Assembly: GCA_032622095.1 (NCBI GenBank)
Contig: CP136068.1
Location: 159,359,465-159,423,464 of the forward strand
DNA from: Siphonodentalium dalli
Taxonomy: Eukaryota > Mollusca > Scaphopoda > Gadilida > Siphonodentaliidae
DNA: 64,000 bases
Reading direction: 5' to 3'
The notes beneath the pieces are model-generated. The model did not search any database, was not told where the DNA came from, and saw only the letters and a list, made by a program, of their open reading frames with translations. Shown piece by piece: positions 46,951 to 58,397 of this stretch (position 1 is its first letter; every line of letters starts with the position of its first letter). The position numbers and the translations under genes are program-made.

Positions 46951-48339
46951 TGTGAGCGGCTGCTGGGGGGAGGATAACCGAGAGAACCGATGGCCTGGCC
47001 ACCGTAGGGTGGGAGGGAGGGGGGAATTATGTCTTCACTCTATGCGATCCGGAGTTGGTCTGAACGGAAGTGGTGAATTTAACTGCGCATGCTCGAAGCT
47101 TTTTGTCGGCACGGCGGATAACTCCATATGGCATGATTGAGTCTAGTTGTCAATGCCAATGTAGCTCTGGGAAGTCACTCTCATGTGTTCTACACTCGCT
47201 GGATTAATCGCGACTTGCAACTTAAACGAGGACGTTGAGCTTGTATAAATTGTCACAAGGGTTATTCCTTGTGGCTTCATATCATTCTACAAAAAATTAA
47301 ATCGCAAAAAGCATACCAGTCATAACCAATTAAGAATATGATCTTGTTATTTAGGCTTGTATGTTCTTATAATATATAATGTGTATATCTCACGGATTGT
47401 GCGTACTTGTACAATTAACCCTAGGAGTTACATTCACTTTTGTACCGTCGGATACATGCAGAATCACCCATATCATTGTGTACTAATTTACGACATTCTG
47501 TTTGGTATATATAACATGTACACACTCTCTTGATTCAACTTTTGGTGTTTTTGTATCATTCCAATTTTTCACTAGTGCGGAAAATCAATAGAATTATCTC
47601 AGACAATAGATGTTGTTTATGTGACAACTGTGACATAGCTTACCCCGTTGCACAGTCACACTTCTGTCTTCTCAACCGTGAATCAACCGAACCGATTGTA
47701 GATACAAGTCAATTATAGCGCCAATTTCCACCACATTCATGTATACACGTTCTTCTCCAATGATACGAAGATTCGAGTCGTGTGTGTTATAACACATTTG
47801 GTGCCAGTAAAGTTTGCAAATATATTGATACAAATGTTTTAGTCCCCGATATCCTAGCAAAATCAGATACATAGAAGAAAGCACTATACGGATGTGTATC
47901 ATTCTATTTAAGAGATACACATATCCTTGCACAATGAGGGACATTGAACCATCAGAGTTTGGTATGTTATAATGGCCCATGTATTATAACATAGTTGGTT
48001 CTCATTCAAGATATTTTTCATACCACAATATACTGATGGTAATTGGTAGAATGCCTGTTCACAAATAGCGGTTACAATGTGAAGTCACATATAGTTTATT
48101 TTGAGATAAAATAAATCACAGTCAGTAGCAGATCACTTTTCAGGATCATCTAATACTGGCATCTGACAAGGGTACATCTGCCCCATACATTGGATTTATT
48201 TCATAGCCAGACATTAAAATTTAAAATCTCGCTCTGGGTCGGGCACATGCAGTCTATATAGCAATATTTATAGTAAACTATAGCTGTATAGCACCATGAA
48301 TAGAGCAGCACCCAGACATATCTTTAAAGTATTTGTACC
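46951..48339. other. No gene recognised
   Basis: The first 80 bp grade out of the GC-rich block. The remainder is AT-rich without a supported exon. Confidence 0.5.
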
Positions 48340-48610
48340 TTCATGGAGATATGATAACCATGACTGGTGTCCTCAGAACTTATTCTTACCCACCAGGCGT
48401 ATTTATACAACTCTATGTAAAACCCAATTCTTTTCTTTTTGCGAACTAATGTGTTTATGATGTTCATGTTTTGATTCCAATAGAAATATCTATAAAAAAA
48501 AAAAAAACACACAAACAAACAAACCTCAATTTCAACCACGTCGACTCTATAGTTTAAACAGTGATAATGTCTGAAGTACGCACAGTTGTAAATAAATAAA
48601 ACATAATAAG
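48340..48610 (+). repeat. Uninterrupted relative of the sequence flanking the Helitron array
   Basis: 48340-48405 (CTTCATGG, ATATGATAACCA, GGTGTC, TACCCACCAG, TATTTAT) matches the left flank at 22475-22544. 48535-48590 (CGTCGACTCTATAG, GTGATAATGTCTGAAGTAC, CAGTT) matches 27485-27535 on the right. Here they are separated by only about 130 bp, against 4.9 kb at the array. Identity is moderate. Confidence 0.5.
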
Positions 48611-49148
48611 TAACACACTTCTGTATTGGAGGGACTCCATTCCCACGAATTGTCCACCACAGCATAGGGTTTCACACCACTTTAACATGGACAACGTCGC
48701 GTAACCCTGCTAGTAGTTAAATAACTTAACATGTTTAATAAATAATTAGCTGCACAGTTTAGAGACATAAATATATAGTGTGCATACCCGAGTTAATAAT
48801 TTCTGATTTTTGTTGTAAGTTTAGTTTTTGAGGACATATTAATCAAAACTGTATGGAAAAGTCCATGTCGCATCACATATGTCAAAATCCACAAAATCAA
48901 ACAGAGAATATATCTATACGCTCTTTAGCATGTGCATTCACTATGGCCCGAAGAAGCAAGTAATCACATTATGTACCTGTTTCACCTTCTATGTCGATTA
49001 TGTGCGTATCGGCGCGATGGTATGTTGACTTGATCATTCACATTAGTAGGGCGGCTCCATGTCAAAAAAGGGCGAATCGTGCATTTTATGGTAGAAGCAA
49101 CAAACTTTGTATGCAACATCCTGAAGTGATATCTTGTGGATTTGGATA

Positions 49149-49192
49149 TCATGCCAAGCTAGGGAAAACCCATGGTTGCCATGGTAACCACC
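49149..49192 (+). repeat. Dispersed repeat, inverted partner of 59511-59555
   Basis: ATCATGCCAAGCT, GAAAACCCATGGTTGCC and ATGGTAACC recur as the reverse complement (GGTTACCATGGCAACCATGG, CTTTCTCC, AGCTTGGCATGATA) at 59511-59555. Confidence 0.75.
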
Positions 49193-49224
49193 GAAAAACA
49201 TAGCCGCCAAAAATGCCAAATTGG

Positions 49225-49560
49225 CTTTTTGCGGAAGTGCGATTTTAGTGCCCCTCTCCCTGCATTGCTCTCCTGGCTCAAATAGCACCATTGCTGGCAT
49301 CATGAAAGCACACGATTAGAGATTCCTCGTTTCCTAGAGAAGAATGTGTATCAACTTTGTGGAAATCGGCGCTAAACACGTTTAATAATTCTTATGCACC
49401 TCTCCCCCTCCGTGCATCCCTGACTCAAATGGCGCCACTATTGACGTCTGTAAACCACACCATTCGATTCCTCATGGAGATGATTATATATAAGTTTGGT
49501 GGAATCGGCGACAATTGTTTTTCGGCCCTTCTCCCTTTTTGTGCCCCTGACAACAACATC
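49225..49560 (+). repeat. Tandem repeat, period about 145 bp, two to three diverged copies
   Basis: GTGCCCCTCTCCCTGCATTGCTC, GGCTCAAATAGC, then GATTCCTCGTTTCC, AACTTTGTGGAAATCGGCG is followed by CACCTCTCCCCC, GACTCAAATGGCGCC, GATTCCTCATGGAG, AGTTTGGTGGAATCGGCG, then CCCTTCTCCC. An open frame of 126 codons at 49357-49737 runs through it and through a TA run, and is not credible as a gene. Confidence 0.65.
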
Positions 49561-49692
49561 ATCACTTTAGAAAATTATAACCCGCACTATCTTATCCATT
49601 ATCTTTCTTGTAACAAAAAGTACCAAAATAGACCTCTCTATTGGTATCGAGATGGTCCCTGTAACTTATTAAAGAACACAGACAGACATTGG

Positions 49693-49695
<3 letters not shown>

Positions 49696-49725
<30 letters not shown>
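49696..49725. repeat. TA microsatellite
   Basis: A (TA)n run of about 30 bp. Confidence 0.9.
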
Positions 49726-49727
<2 letters not shown>

Positions 49728-50309
49728 CACAGTTTAAAGTAACGTGTGCACAGTTATATATATATGGTCCAAGAATAACACGAGACATCATAATGTCAAG
49801 GGAGACAAGCCAGCTTTACACAACGTCATTTCCTGGGCGCAGTTAGCTTTCATCGGAAGTGATCAACGTAGAAATTTTGCGATATTCTGGTTGATCTATC
49901 TCGAACATCAACTCTATATCCACGCAAAAGAAACTTTCCCGTCTAACATCAGTGACCATATTATCCACACCTGGGCACTCGGATATACGCGGAATTCTGT
50001 TCTTTAATTGCCTGTTGGATTGTGGGACTTTTATGAATTTCTGCTTAATCCGTAAGAGCTGTATTTCATCTCAAATTTTGTGAGATATTCGGCTTCTTTA
50101 TCAGAGATTTAGAGAACTTTGTGACAAACTTCTCCTCATTTGTAGGAAGTTTCTTGTAAAAACGATCGTTCAAGAGTGTATCTTCCGATTTGTTGGCATA
50201 TTCAGTCGCTACCATAATCACCAGTGCACCTCCTTTGTCTGCTCTTTTACAAACAATAGTATTGTCAGAACAAAGGCGATATTTTTAACAGCTGGATGGG
50301 CGTATGTGA

Positions 50310-50730
50310 CCCAGTTTATGATTTATAGATGGACTGGTGGCAGCACAAAATACACAAGGGTAGCCCCGTGGCTGCTGTGATTATGCATACATATTGGAAT
50401 TTGGAAGATTGTTAATTTCCGTCACGCACGAGTTACATCCAATTTTTGAACAGCTGGACATGTTAACTGTGACCTATTTTGTTATTTTGTGATGGACGAA
50501 TCCAGAACAATAACCTGGTGGCTGCTATGCTTATGTCTACGCAGGCGATTTAGCAATGAAAACTGACCTTTTGTATTATGTTGACCCCATGCACGACTTA
50601 CGCCCGATGTTGAACAGCTGGACGAGCGTATGTGACCTGGTTTGTGATTTCTCGATGGACTAGTTGCGGCACCAGAATCCAGAAACGATGGCACCATAGC
50701 TGCTCTGATTATGTATATATACATGTGGGC
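50310..50730 (+). repeat. Diverged tandem repeat, period about 160-180 bp, about two and a half copies
   Basis: AACAGCTGGA, CGTATGTGACC-GTTT, GTGATTTCTCGATGGACT and GCAGCACCAGAATCC with GATTATG-ATACATGTG blocks recur at about 50290, 50450 and 50620. Its block order resembles the unit of 51950-52560 (GCGATTTAGCAA, CCATGCACGACTT). Confidence 0.6.
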
Positions 50731-51949
50731 GATTCAGTAACGATTATTATCATATTATGAGAACTGGGAACTAGCAACTGGGGTTGGTCTTGGAACTAGT
50801 AACGGAATTCGTAGAACTTGTGTAAGGGCAGATATGAAGCTACTCACAAACTCACAAACAGCCTTCAACGGCATTACAGCACAGTAAATTGGGTTGATAC
50901 AGTGCAATGCTAATATGGGTGAATCTGTGTTTTTTTTAAATAAGAATTAAAAGATTATTTAGCTGGTTTTGAATGAGATGATACACACCAGTGCAAACTG
51001 TATGTACTCTATATATGTAGACATCAGAGGCTACACGGGTGAAGCTGTACCTCCCTGGTATTATTTGTAAAATCTTAGTCGACGATTCTTAATGCGTCAT
51101 AACGTATGGAATTATACCTCCTAAGTTAATGGTACCTGATCGTATCGTTGTCTCCTAAAAATTTGTGAGCCGAACATTGAAGAGCATTTTTTTGATAATT
51201 CATGTTCCCGATGGGTGGGAAAGTAGTGTGGGGACCGTGGATATAATCTTGGAATCTGGTACTGATATATACGGCGCGGCAATGTCGATAGTTGTGTGGT
51301 TTAGAATAATTCAAGTGTCCGATGGGTGGTCGAGTTGGATTGTCTTCATCTAGAAATTATACACTGATATGATCGTCGCAAATCATATTAAATAAAAGGT
51401 CGACCGAACACAATGTCTCTGGACACGGTGGCTAACTGAGTGTAAACAAGAAGTCAAGGCTGTCACCGTGTAATCAACTTGTTTTATAGTATTACTGTAT
51501 ACTTAATGAAGATATAAACAAATATAAATACCGTATACATGAATATGTTGTTCGGGTGGGATGAGGTGTGTTGACAATTTGGAAATGCCGCGCAGCCTCA
51601 TACATGTACTATAGGCTATAGTCCCGGGTTTGAACAATGGGTCGATAGTCGGTGTGACTACACAGAGCGTTTAGGATTTCAAGTGGGTTTCGCTGATGAC
51701 TTCTCTTCCCGATATCGTGACGTCGTATCATTTATACCACTATATAGACATGGCAGAAAATCGCCACCATCTGCTCCTCTGGTATATAAACAATTAAACC
51801 GACAATATGGATAGAGAAACCCAAGATTAAACAGGACCTAAAACTCATACGTATTTTCAACAGCAGACTGGGAGATGTTACAAGAAAACAAAGAAATGTT
51901 TTTGTAAACCGTTTTGTAGCCCATACACATGATTCCGTAGCTAGAAGCA
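50731..51949. other. No gene recognised
   Basis: A short direct repeat, TTC-TGT-CCGATGGGTGG, occurs at 51205 and 51310. Otherwise this is unique AT-rich sequence. Confidence 0.5.
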
Positions 51950-52560
51950 TGGCGACCTCCTGGGAATCCTTGCATTTTCATGCGGTGCCACTCGGTGGGC
52001 GTCCATGCGACAGGGACGCAACCATATAACCCCTTCCAAATGTTCGATAATTGGGCTGAAGTCAACATTGCAATTTTTGTTGCTAAATCGGCTGCATGGC
52101 CAGAACCATTGCAGTCACAAGGGAATCCTTCCGTGTATATATAGTCGTGGCCGCGATGGTTCTGGCTACGCAGCCGATTTAGTAACAAAACGTGCTACTT
52201 GGTCTCCATGCACGACTTCAGACCAATTTTCGATTATTTTTAAGGGGCTATATAGTCACGTCTGTCCTATGGATGCCCGCTGGGTGGCACCGCACGAAAA
52301 TGCAAGAATTTCCGGGTGGCCGCGATGGATCTGGCTACGCAGCCGATTTAGTATCAAAAGGGATATTTTGACACTCCATGCACGACTTCAACCCTATTTT
52401 CGAAAATATGGAACTGGTTATATGGTTGCCTCCCTGTCCTATATAAATGCCCGCTGTGCGACACCACACGAAAATTCAAGGATTCCCTTGTGACTGCCAT
52501 GGTGCTGGCCGATTTAGCAACAAAAAGTGCAATGTTGAGCTCCATGCACGATACATAATC
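51950..52560. repeat. Three-copy repeat with one unit inverted, period about 170-185 bp
   Basis: The unit comprises CAGCCGATTTAGTA, TCCATGCACGACTTCA, TATATGGTTGC-TCCCTGTCC, GCCCGCTGGGTGGCACC and ACGAAAATGCAAG. It is present inverted at 51950-52135 and direct at 52160-52310 and 52328-52495, with the start of another at 52498-52555. The head-to-head arrangement of the first and second copies makes a large fold-back at about 52140. Confidence 0.75.
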
Positions 52561-52649
52561 ATATAATATTTTTTATCAAGGTAAAGTTATCACGAAACGG
52601 TTGGGGTTAAACAAAATTAATAATGATTTCCATATTACTACGGGATATT

Positions 52650-53760
52650 TACTAGGGTTGGGACAACTATTCAAAAACTGGTTCCTTGCATACTTTTTTA
52701 GTAGAAGCATGGCATGCATATTTTCAACATAGGAAGGGTTGTGATAAAAAAATACACTCTATTCCAATGTTTTAATGTTACGTGATCTCCAAATCCAAGA
52801 TGGCTGCCGTCTTAAGCAAAACTGAGGATATTTTCGAGGATTTTTGTGCAAGTTTTTGACCAAATCTACCCCAAATAGCCGCCATATGTCCCCAAATCAT
52901 CCGATTCACTTGCTTTCATTGTTTACTGGTTCAGTCGAAACAGCAGATTTGCTCCGGAAGGTTGGAGTTAACATTGTGGGTTGTTTAACTCAGATAAAAT
53001 ATAGATTTATAACTTTGTACACAAGACCCGATATAGTTGAAAACGGTCATTGTTCATTTTGCCGTTAGAGCTGTATGGCTAGTTAAACTTAATCAATTTT
53101 GTTCTATCTCTAACTCTATGGTTAATTGACATCCATCGAACACATTAAAGACAATGCAAGGAATGAAATAGATTTCGTTCTGATGTTGGTGTGATTTAAT
53201 GTGGTTTAGTGTCACGTGACCTCTATGGTTGCTCAGATAAAATATAGATTTATAACATTGTACACAAGACCCGATGTATTTGAGAACGGTCATTGTTCGT
53301 TTTGCCGCTAGAGTTGTATGGCTCGTTAACCTTAATAATTTTTGTTCTATCTCTAACTCTATGGTTAATTAACATTCATCAAACACCTTAAAGACAATAC
53401 AAGGAATTAAATAGATTTCACTAGTGTGGGGGCAACTGTTCAAAAACTGGTTCCTTGTATACTGTTTTTAGAAGCAGCATGGCATGTGCATTTTCAATAT
53501 CAGGATGGGTTGTGCTAAATAATTGGACTCTATTCCAATGTTCAATGTCATGTGACCTCCAAATCCAAGATGGCTGCCGTCATAACCAAAAATCAGGATA
53601 TGTTCGAGGATTGTTGTGCATGTTGTTGACCAAATCTACCCAAAATAGCCGCCATATGTTCCTAATCATCCGATCCACTTGCCTATATTGTTTACTGGTT
53701 CAGTCGAAACAGCAGATGTGCTCAAGAAAGACATTATGGGTTGTTTTGAGATTTTCGTTT
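52650..53760 (+). repeat. Nested tandem duplication A1-B1-B2-A2
   Basis: Block A (GCAACTGTTCAAAAACTGGT, AAATCCAAGATGGCTGCCGTC, GACCAAATCTACCC-AAATAGCC, GTTTACTGGTTCAGTCGAAAC) is at 52650-52989 and again at 53424-53760. Block B (CTCAGATAAAATATAGATTT, CAAGACCCGAT, CGGTCATTGTTC, CTATCTCTAACTCTATGGTT) is at 52990-53180 and 53234-53424. Identity is about 85-90 percent by eye. Confidence 0.8.
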
Positions 53761-54840
53761 TGGAGGTTGAGTGAGGGTTATTTACATGCCCTTTTCACCA
53801 TATCGGTACCCTCTCATCATGTTCTACTTCAGGTTGGATAAACATTGCAATAGAGTCTTTAAAATCCCTCCAAACTGGATATGTTATGAAAATCAGAGTG
53901 GCTTGCTTCTACTAATAAATATACAAGATATGCACTTGCCCCCCCCCCCCCCCCCACCAGTAATAACTGTGGACTATCGGCAAAGGCACTGTTGATGGTC
54001 CGTTGATCAGATTAAACTCTCACTCGCGAGGATACCTCACCAGCAGCGCTACGTATTTCCTGATCAGTATGGAATTATCACTGATCGCCGTCAAAAGAGT
54101 AGCCGTTAACATGCCACTTGCAACACTTAGGAAACAGCCGTCCACACCATACTGTGCCATAACAAATAGAAAATCGAAGACGGTCCCCCTCTAATGTGTT
54201 TTTGTTCTTGATGACAAAATTTTCACGGTTATTCACGCTGTTGTGGTAGGATTGTTATATATGACAACTTCAGAAATTAGCAGTCTTCCAGGGGACTTGG
54301 TATCGAACGTGTTTTTATTTTTTGAAAACAATGAAAACCGGTTCAGCCAGTTACAGAGAAGTGTTTACGATTTAAATGCAGACAGGGAACCACAGTGCAG
54401 TTATATTTGTCGATAACTTCCTGTTGATCTCTCCAAGACAAAATCCATACATGGAAATGGCATGACGATTTTAAATCTTCAAAATACATTTTCAGCGTAC
54501 AAACCTACACACCCGGATTGAAATAATTTGATGGGACATAGCATGGCATGATATTAATTATTTTATACAATAAAGTGCACTAAGGCATACACGCATGTTT
54601 TGCTTAAATGGGGACACCAATACATTTTCACTAAATGATTTGTTCTGGATCGTGAAAGATGAGCAACATTTAGTTTCACATAACACCATCACTGACTATG
54701 AAATGAAAACAGCTAAAGAGAAGACCAACAACAAATATAACTACAGTCCATGCATGTAGTTTAAAATAGAACATTCCTTGGAGTAAATTAACAATTGAAT
54801 AACACAATCAAACCACCAAATACATGTAGTGTGCTGTCCA
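53761..54840. other. No gene recognised
   Basis: It contains a C run of 17 at 53939-53955. The remainder is unique sequence with short open frames. Confidence 0.5.
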
Positions 54841-54932
54841 AAATGTCTTATTTTTATATGTAGTACATGCGTGTCAAGTTTGGTGCTTTTACCATAAAAT
54901 GCACGATTTTGTCATCTATCAGCCCCACTATT
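54841..54932 (+). repeat. Dispersed repeat, near-identical to 59560-59651
   Basis: Over about 92 bp (AATGTCTTATTTTTATATGT, AGTACATGCGTGT, AAGTTT-GTGCTTTTACC, AAAATGCACGATTTTGTCATC) the two copies differ at only a few positions. They are the youngest-looking pair among the unclassified repeats. Confidence 0.85.
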
Positions 54933-54940
54933 TGTGCATT

Positions 54941-55530
54941 AGATTATACGCCTTCAATCATAAACAATCATTTTATAAAACTGGAAGTGGAGTTACGAAA
55001 TAATAAGAAACTCCATCCAGATAACGATTTCGAGCTACAAATAAGAAATTCTGTAAGATGATTGGGTGTGGGCTGGGGGGGGGTATGGAATAACTTTATT
55101 CTCAATACTTGGATGTCATATGATTTTGTTATTTTGTGCAAACTATTAGATAATCCTTCAATAAAAAACAATCATTTTTATAACTGGATTGCAAACAAAA
55201 AACTTCGAACTGAATTGGGTGGGGGTGGCGAATAACTCTATTCTTCAAACCTGTGGTGGCGAATAACATTAGTCTTTAAACTCGGACGTAGATAAGTTTC
55301 TTACTTTTTGTATTTGATTAGACGATCATTCATTCATAAACAATCATTTCATAGAACTGGAAGTCAAATTGCGAATAAAAATCGATATGAAATTATGTAT
55401 TGGTTGGTGGGTTGGCGGGGTGGTGAATAACGTTATTCTTAATACTTGGATGTCAGATGAGTTTCTTATGCTGTACATTAGATTAGTCGATCGTTCAATC
55501 ACAAACAATAGACAAAAAACAATAAACAAA
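54941..55530 (+). repeat. Diverged tandem repeat, about three copies of 180-200 bp
   Basis: CATAAACAATCATTT-ATA-AACTGGA, a G-rich GGGTGGGGG block, GAATAAC-TTATTCT and ACTTGGATGTCA recur at about 54957, 55160 and 55335. Confidence 0.65.
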
Positions 55531-56599
55531 TGTGTTCGTTACAACTTGTTCTATCTAGTTACGTAACCCACAACAGCGGTTCAGAGGTTAGGACGAAAAG
55601 TTGCGAACGGACGGACGGACGGATAGATAGACAGATATTTCAATATGTCTATATAAACATACACGTAAACACCAACTTTTGTCTTTTCGGGTAAATCATC
55701 TTACGGAAAACCAAAAAGTGGTGAAACTCGCTTCGAGAGACATGCCCTTTGGCAGATTTGGTTAAATGCAGAATAAGAATGGATTTGTGGTCCATGAGCG
55801 ATACTTGTTTCTCAATGAATACATATCGCTCGCGATAATTTATGGGTGTCAATAAGAGTTTTATCGGCCTGCACATTGTTCCGATTGGTAACAAGGTAGT
55901 TTGACTGCACGTTCATACCACCGAATAGGGTTATCAATTAAATGACAACTGAACGAAAAGATGCGCTCTTTGATCACCTAAACCAGGTTTAAACTCGGAT
56001 GTTTAAACTGGAGATGATGACCCCGGGCTATATGTTCAAACATAAAACCCAACATCATAATTTTGCATATATACATAATAACTGCTAGTATACAATTTAT
56101 ATGCATACGGAAAAATTAAGCACGAAACAAATACTGCTCAGTTGTATGTATTTGATTGTATATATCGATTATAACATGTCATATAAGTGGGTTTATTTAT
56201 AGGCTATGTTAAGTGGTACATGTTTATCTGGCTGGTATATATATGACATGCACCACGGATACCGACCAAACGTTTGGTAAAACATTTGTTCGCCATCAAA
56301 TTATTTCCATCAAATTGCCGTTTGATTCAGAGATGTGAGAAGGGAGGGGTACACACGCTATTACAAGTACTTATAATTTATGTGCACATGACAACCGTCC
56401 GGTTTTAGTCTGAACATGGCATACCGTTACTTGCAGACTTTAAGTTGTGAACGTATTGTATGTATGTGTATGTAGCCTTACCGATGGGAGTAGAGGCAAT
56501 TTGAGCATCACTGCCACACATTCACGATCACGTATATTGACTGGCTATTGTAGCTTTTTACCGATCCAGCAGGAAGAGAACTTTTAATGTTTAATTGAA
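55531..56599. other. No gene recognised
   Basis: A short GGAC run (GGACGGACGGACGGATAGAT) is at 55608-55630. No credible exon was found. Confidence 0.5.
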
Positions 56600-56602
56600 A
56601 AA

Positions 56603-57011
56603 CTTTGAATGAATAACTCGACACGACAAACACAAAGGGCGCTTACTACCTCCAAGTCACGCCTGTTGTGTTGTGATGTTGTAGATCGCTCATATGAGGT
56701 TGGTGGCCTTTTGTTGTTGCTCGATTACCGTGAAAGTTTTGAGAGTGGTCCAAAATTAGCCTTTAGTTTATCAAACAACGTTCTATTGAAATTAAATTTC
56801 TATGGGAAATACCATAATGCCTATCGAAGCTCTCCAGGTCTACCTTGATAATGACTTTGCTTAGAATAAACTAGAACAATAAACTGTTAAATTTGCGAAA
56901 CACAATGACAATTCAATTTTCAACAAGGATGTAGCCTTTATGTCTTTTACAAAGAAACTGGGTGATATTGACCACTTTTACACACTAATTGGTTTATTAT
57001 TCTAACATCCG
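56603..57011 (+). repeat. Tandem duplication, first copy of about 410 bp
   Basis: It aligns along its whole length with 57054-57467: ACACGACAA-CACAAAGGGCG, TTGTGATGTTGTA, GAGAGTGGTCCA, TTTATCAAACAAC, GTTCTATTGA, GAAACTGG, GACCACTTTTACA, ACTAATTGGTT. Identity is about 70-75 percent by eye with several indels, so no reading frame is maintained. Confidence 0.8.
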
Positions 57012-57053
57012 ATCCAAGACTAACAACTCACAAATTCTAAAATATTTTAAAAT

Positions 57054-57467
57054 AATGTTGAATGAGTTACTAAACACGACAAGCACAAAGGGCGTTCACT
57101 GTTCAAGACATATCTGTTGTTTTGTGATGTTGTATATGTCTCTGACGAGACTGGTGCCCTTTTTGTCGGTGGATTATCGTGCGAGATCAGAATTGGAGAG
57201 TGGTCCATAATTAGCCATTGGTTTATCAAACAACATTCTATTGACATTAACGTTCTATATGAAAGGCCGTAGTACTCATAAAATCTCTCCAAATCTACTT
57301 GGAAAATTGCTTTGTCTGGAATAGACTAGAATATTAAATGGTGAAATTTGCGCACAATGGCATTCACATTTCGAGAAGGATGTAGGCTCACGTCTTTTGC
57401 AAAGAAACTGGCTAATATTGACCACTTTTACAAACTAATTGGTTGATCGTTCTAACTTCCGAACCAG
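57054..57467 (+). repeat. Tandem duplication, second copy
   Basis: This is the direct partner of 56603-57011, starting about 45 bp after it. It shares all the listed blocks in the same order. Confidence 0.8.
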
Positions 57468-57760
57468 TTATTCATGAACTCGAACACATTTGATGAATAT
57501 GGCACTGCATGAGCATCCATGTATTCATTTCCAATGGCATAACGTCCAATTAGAACATTAACATAAAACGGATTTAGTGGTAAGCTGATATATATGTCGG
57601 AAGTGAATTCAATGTTCATTAAATATTATGGTTATGTATATATATATCCACAGGTTTATAATTATGATGACTAGTACACTTGCTTTGAATACATAATTTA
57701 CGATTAACTACATTGCACAAAGTCCCCAATTTTGTTTACGAAATCCATTTTATTATACAA

Positions 57761-58267
57761 ATGACAGGCTTCTATGAAGGAAGTTGGAGTGTGACATGGA
57801 CGGATCTTCCTGGAGCATCCGGTGCCTCGGTGGCTCAATCGGTTAGGGGTACAACTCCAAGCTGTTGCGCCCTCTACCGCAGGCGATAAGGGTTCAAACC
57901 CTCACGTTTCCGTCGTGGACTGTGTGGCTCGAAATCGTTATCTGGTGGAGTTGCCAGTTACTCGCCGATTGCCGGTGGTTTGCCGCACATGGTTGACGAG
58001 TTTATCAGCCATTGACATCACTGTTAGATTAGTCGCAAGTGTGCGGATTTCCTCCAACACTAAAACTGGCAATGTCGTGATATGGCCTTAGTTGCTAAAG
58101 CGACAATAAACCCCAATCAATCAATCAATCCTGGAGCATCCAAGGTTGCCAAGAACTATTGGGATGTGGTTACAAGAATGGATGCAAAAACAATTGTAAA
58201 TTCTCGAGGGCATCATTACGCTGTTCTGCTCTATGCAGTTTCAATTGCAAATAGAGTGATGCCCTAA
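57761..58267 (+). pseudogene. Small open frame split by the SINE
   Basis: An ATG at 57761 opens 20 codons that run up to the SINE. After the duplicated target site the same frame continues (KVAKNYWDVVTRMDAK...) to a stop at 58265-58267. Ignoring the insertion, the frame would be about 61 codons. I do not recognise the product. The frame may be part of an older element, because an inverted repeat begins directly at its stop codon. Confidence 0.3.
57821..58128 (+). mobile_element. Complete tRNA-derived SINE
   Basis: A 13-bp target duplication, TCCTGGAGCATCC, lies at 57808-57820 and 58129-58141. The head is tRNA-like: GGTGCCTCGG, an A box TGGCTCAATCGG at 57831-57842 and a perfect B box GGTTCAAACCC at 57891-57901. 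These form an internal RNA polymerase III promoter. A tRNA-unrelated body of about 200 bp follows, and the tail is (CAAT)n. A fragment of the same body is at 13912-13960. Being non-coding, it depends on a LINE for movement, and which LINE supplies the 3' end is not shown. The A and B boxes are spaced as in a tRNA, but no full cloverleaf is formed, so it is not a tRNA gene. Confidence 0.9.
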
Positions 58268-58397
58268 GTAATCGACCCTTTAACCACATCAGAATTATGG
58301 GTAATTGTCAGGGTTTAATCGGAAATAAATATCCATATTTTCGACTAAATCCTGAACGTTACCCATAATTCTTCTGGTGTTAGGATGTCGATTACTT
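58266..58397. repeat. Inverted repeat, 56-bp arms
   Basis: The left arm AAGTAATCGACC...AGAATTATGGGTAA...CAGG-TTTA-TCG (58266-58321) pairs with the right arm at 58342-58397 at roughly 80 percent, with a loop of 20 bp. This is a strong potential hairpin and probably a small fold-back element. Confidence 0.8.

Noticed and set aside
49357..49737. 126-codon frame
   Set aside because: It runs through a diverged 145-bp tandem repeat and then into a TA run.
57821..57905. tRNA gene
   Set aside because: A and B boxes are good, but there is no complete cloverleaf. The sequence continues into a SINE body with a (CAAT)n tail and a 13-bp target duplication.
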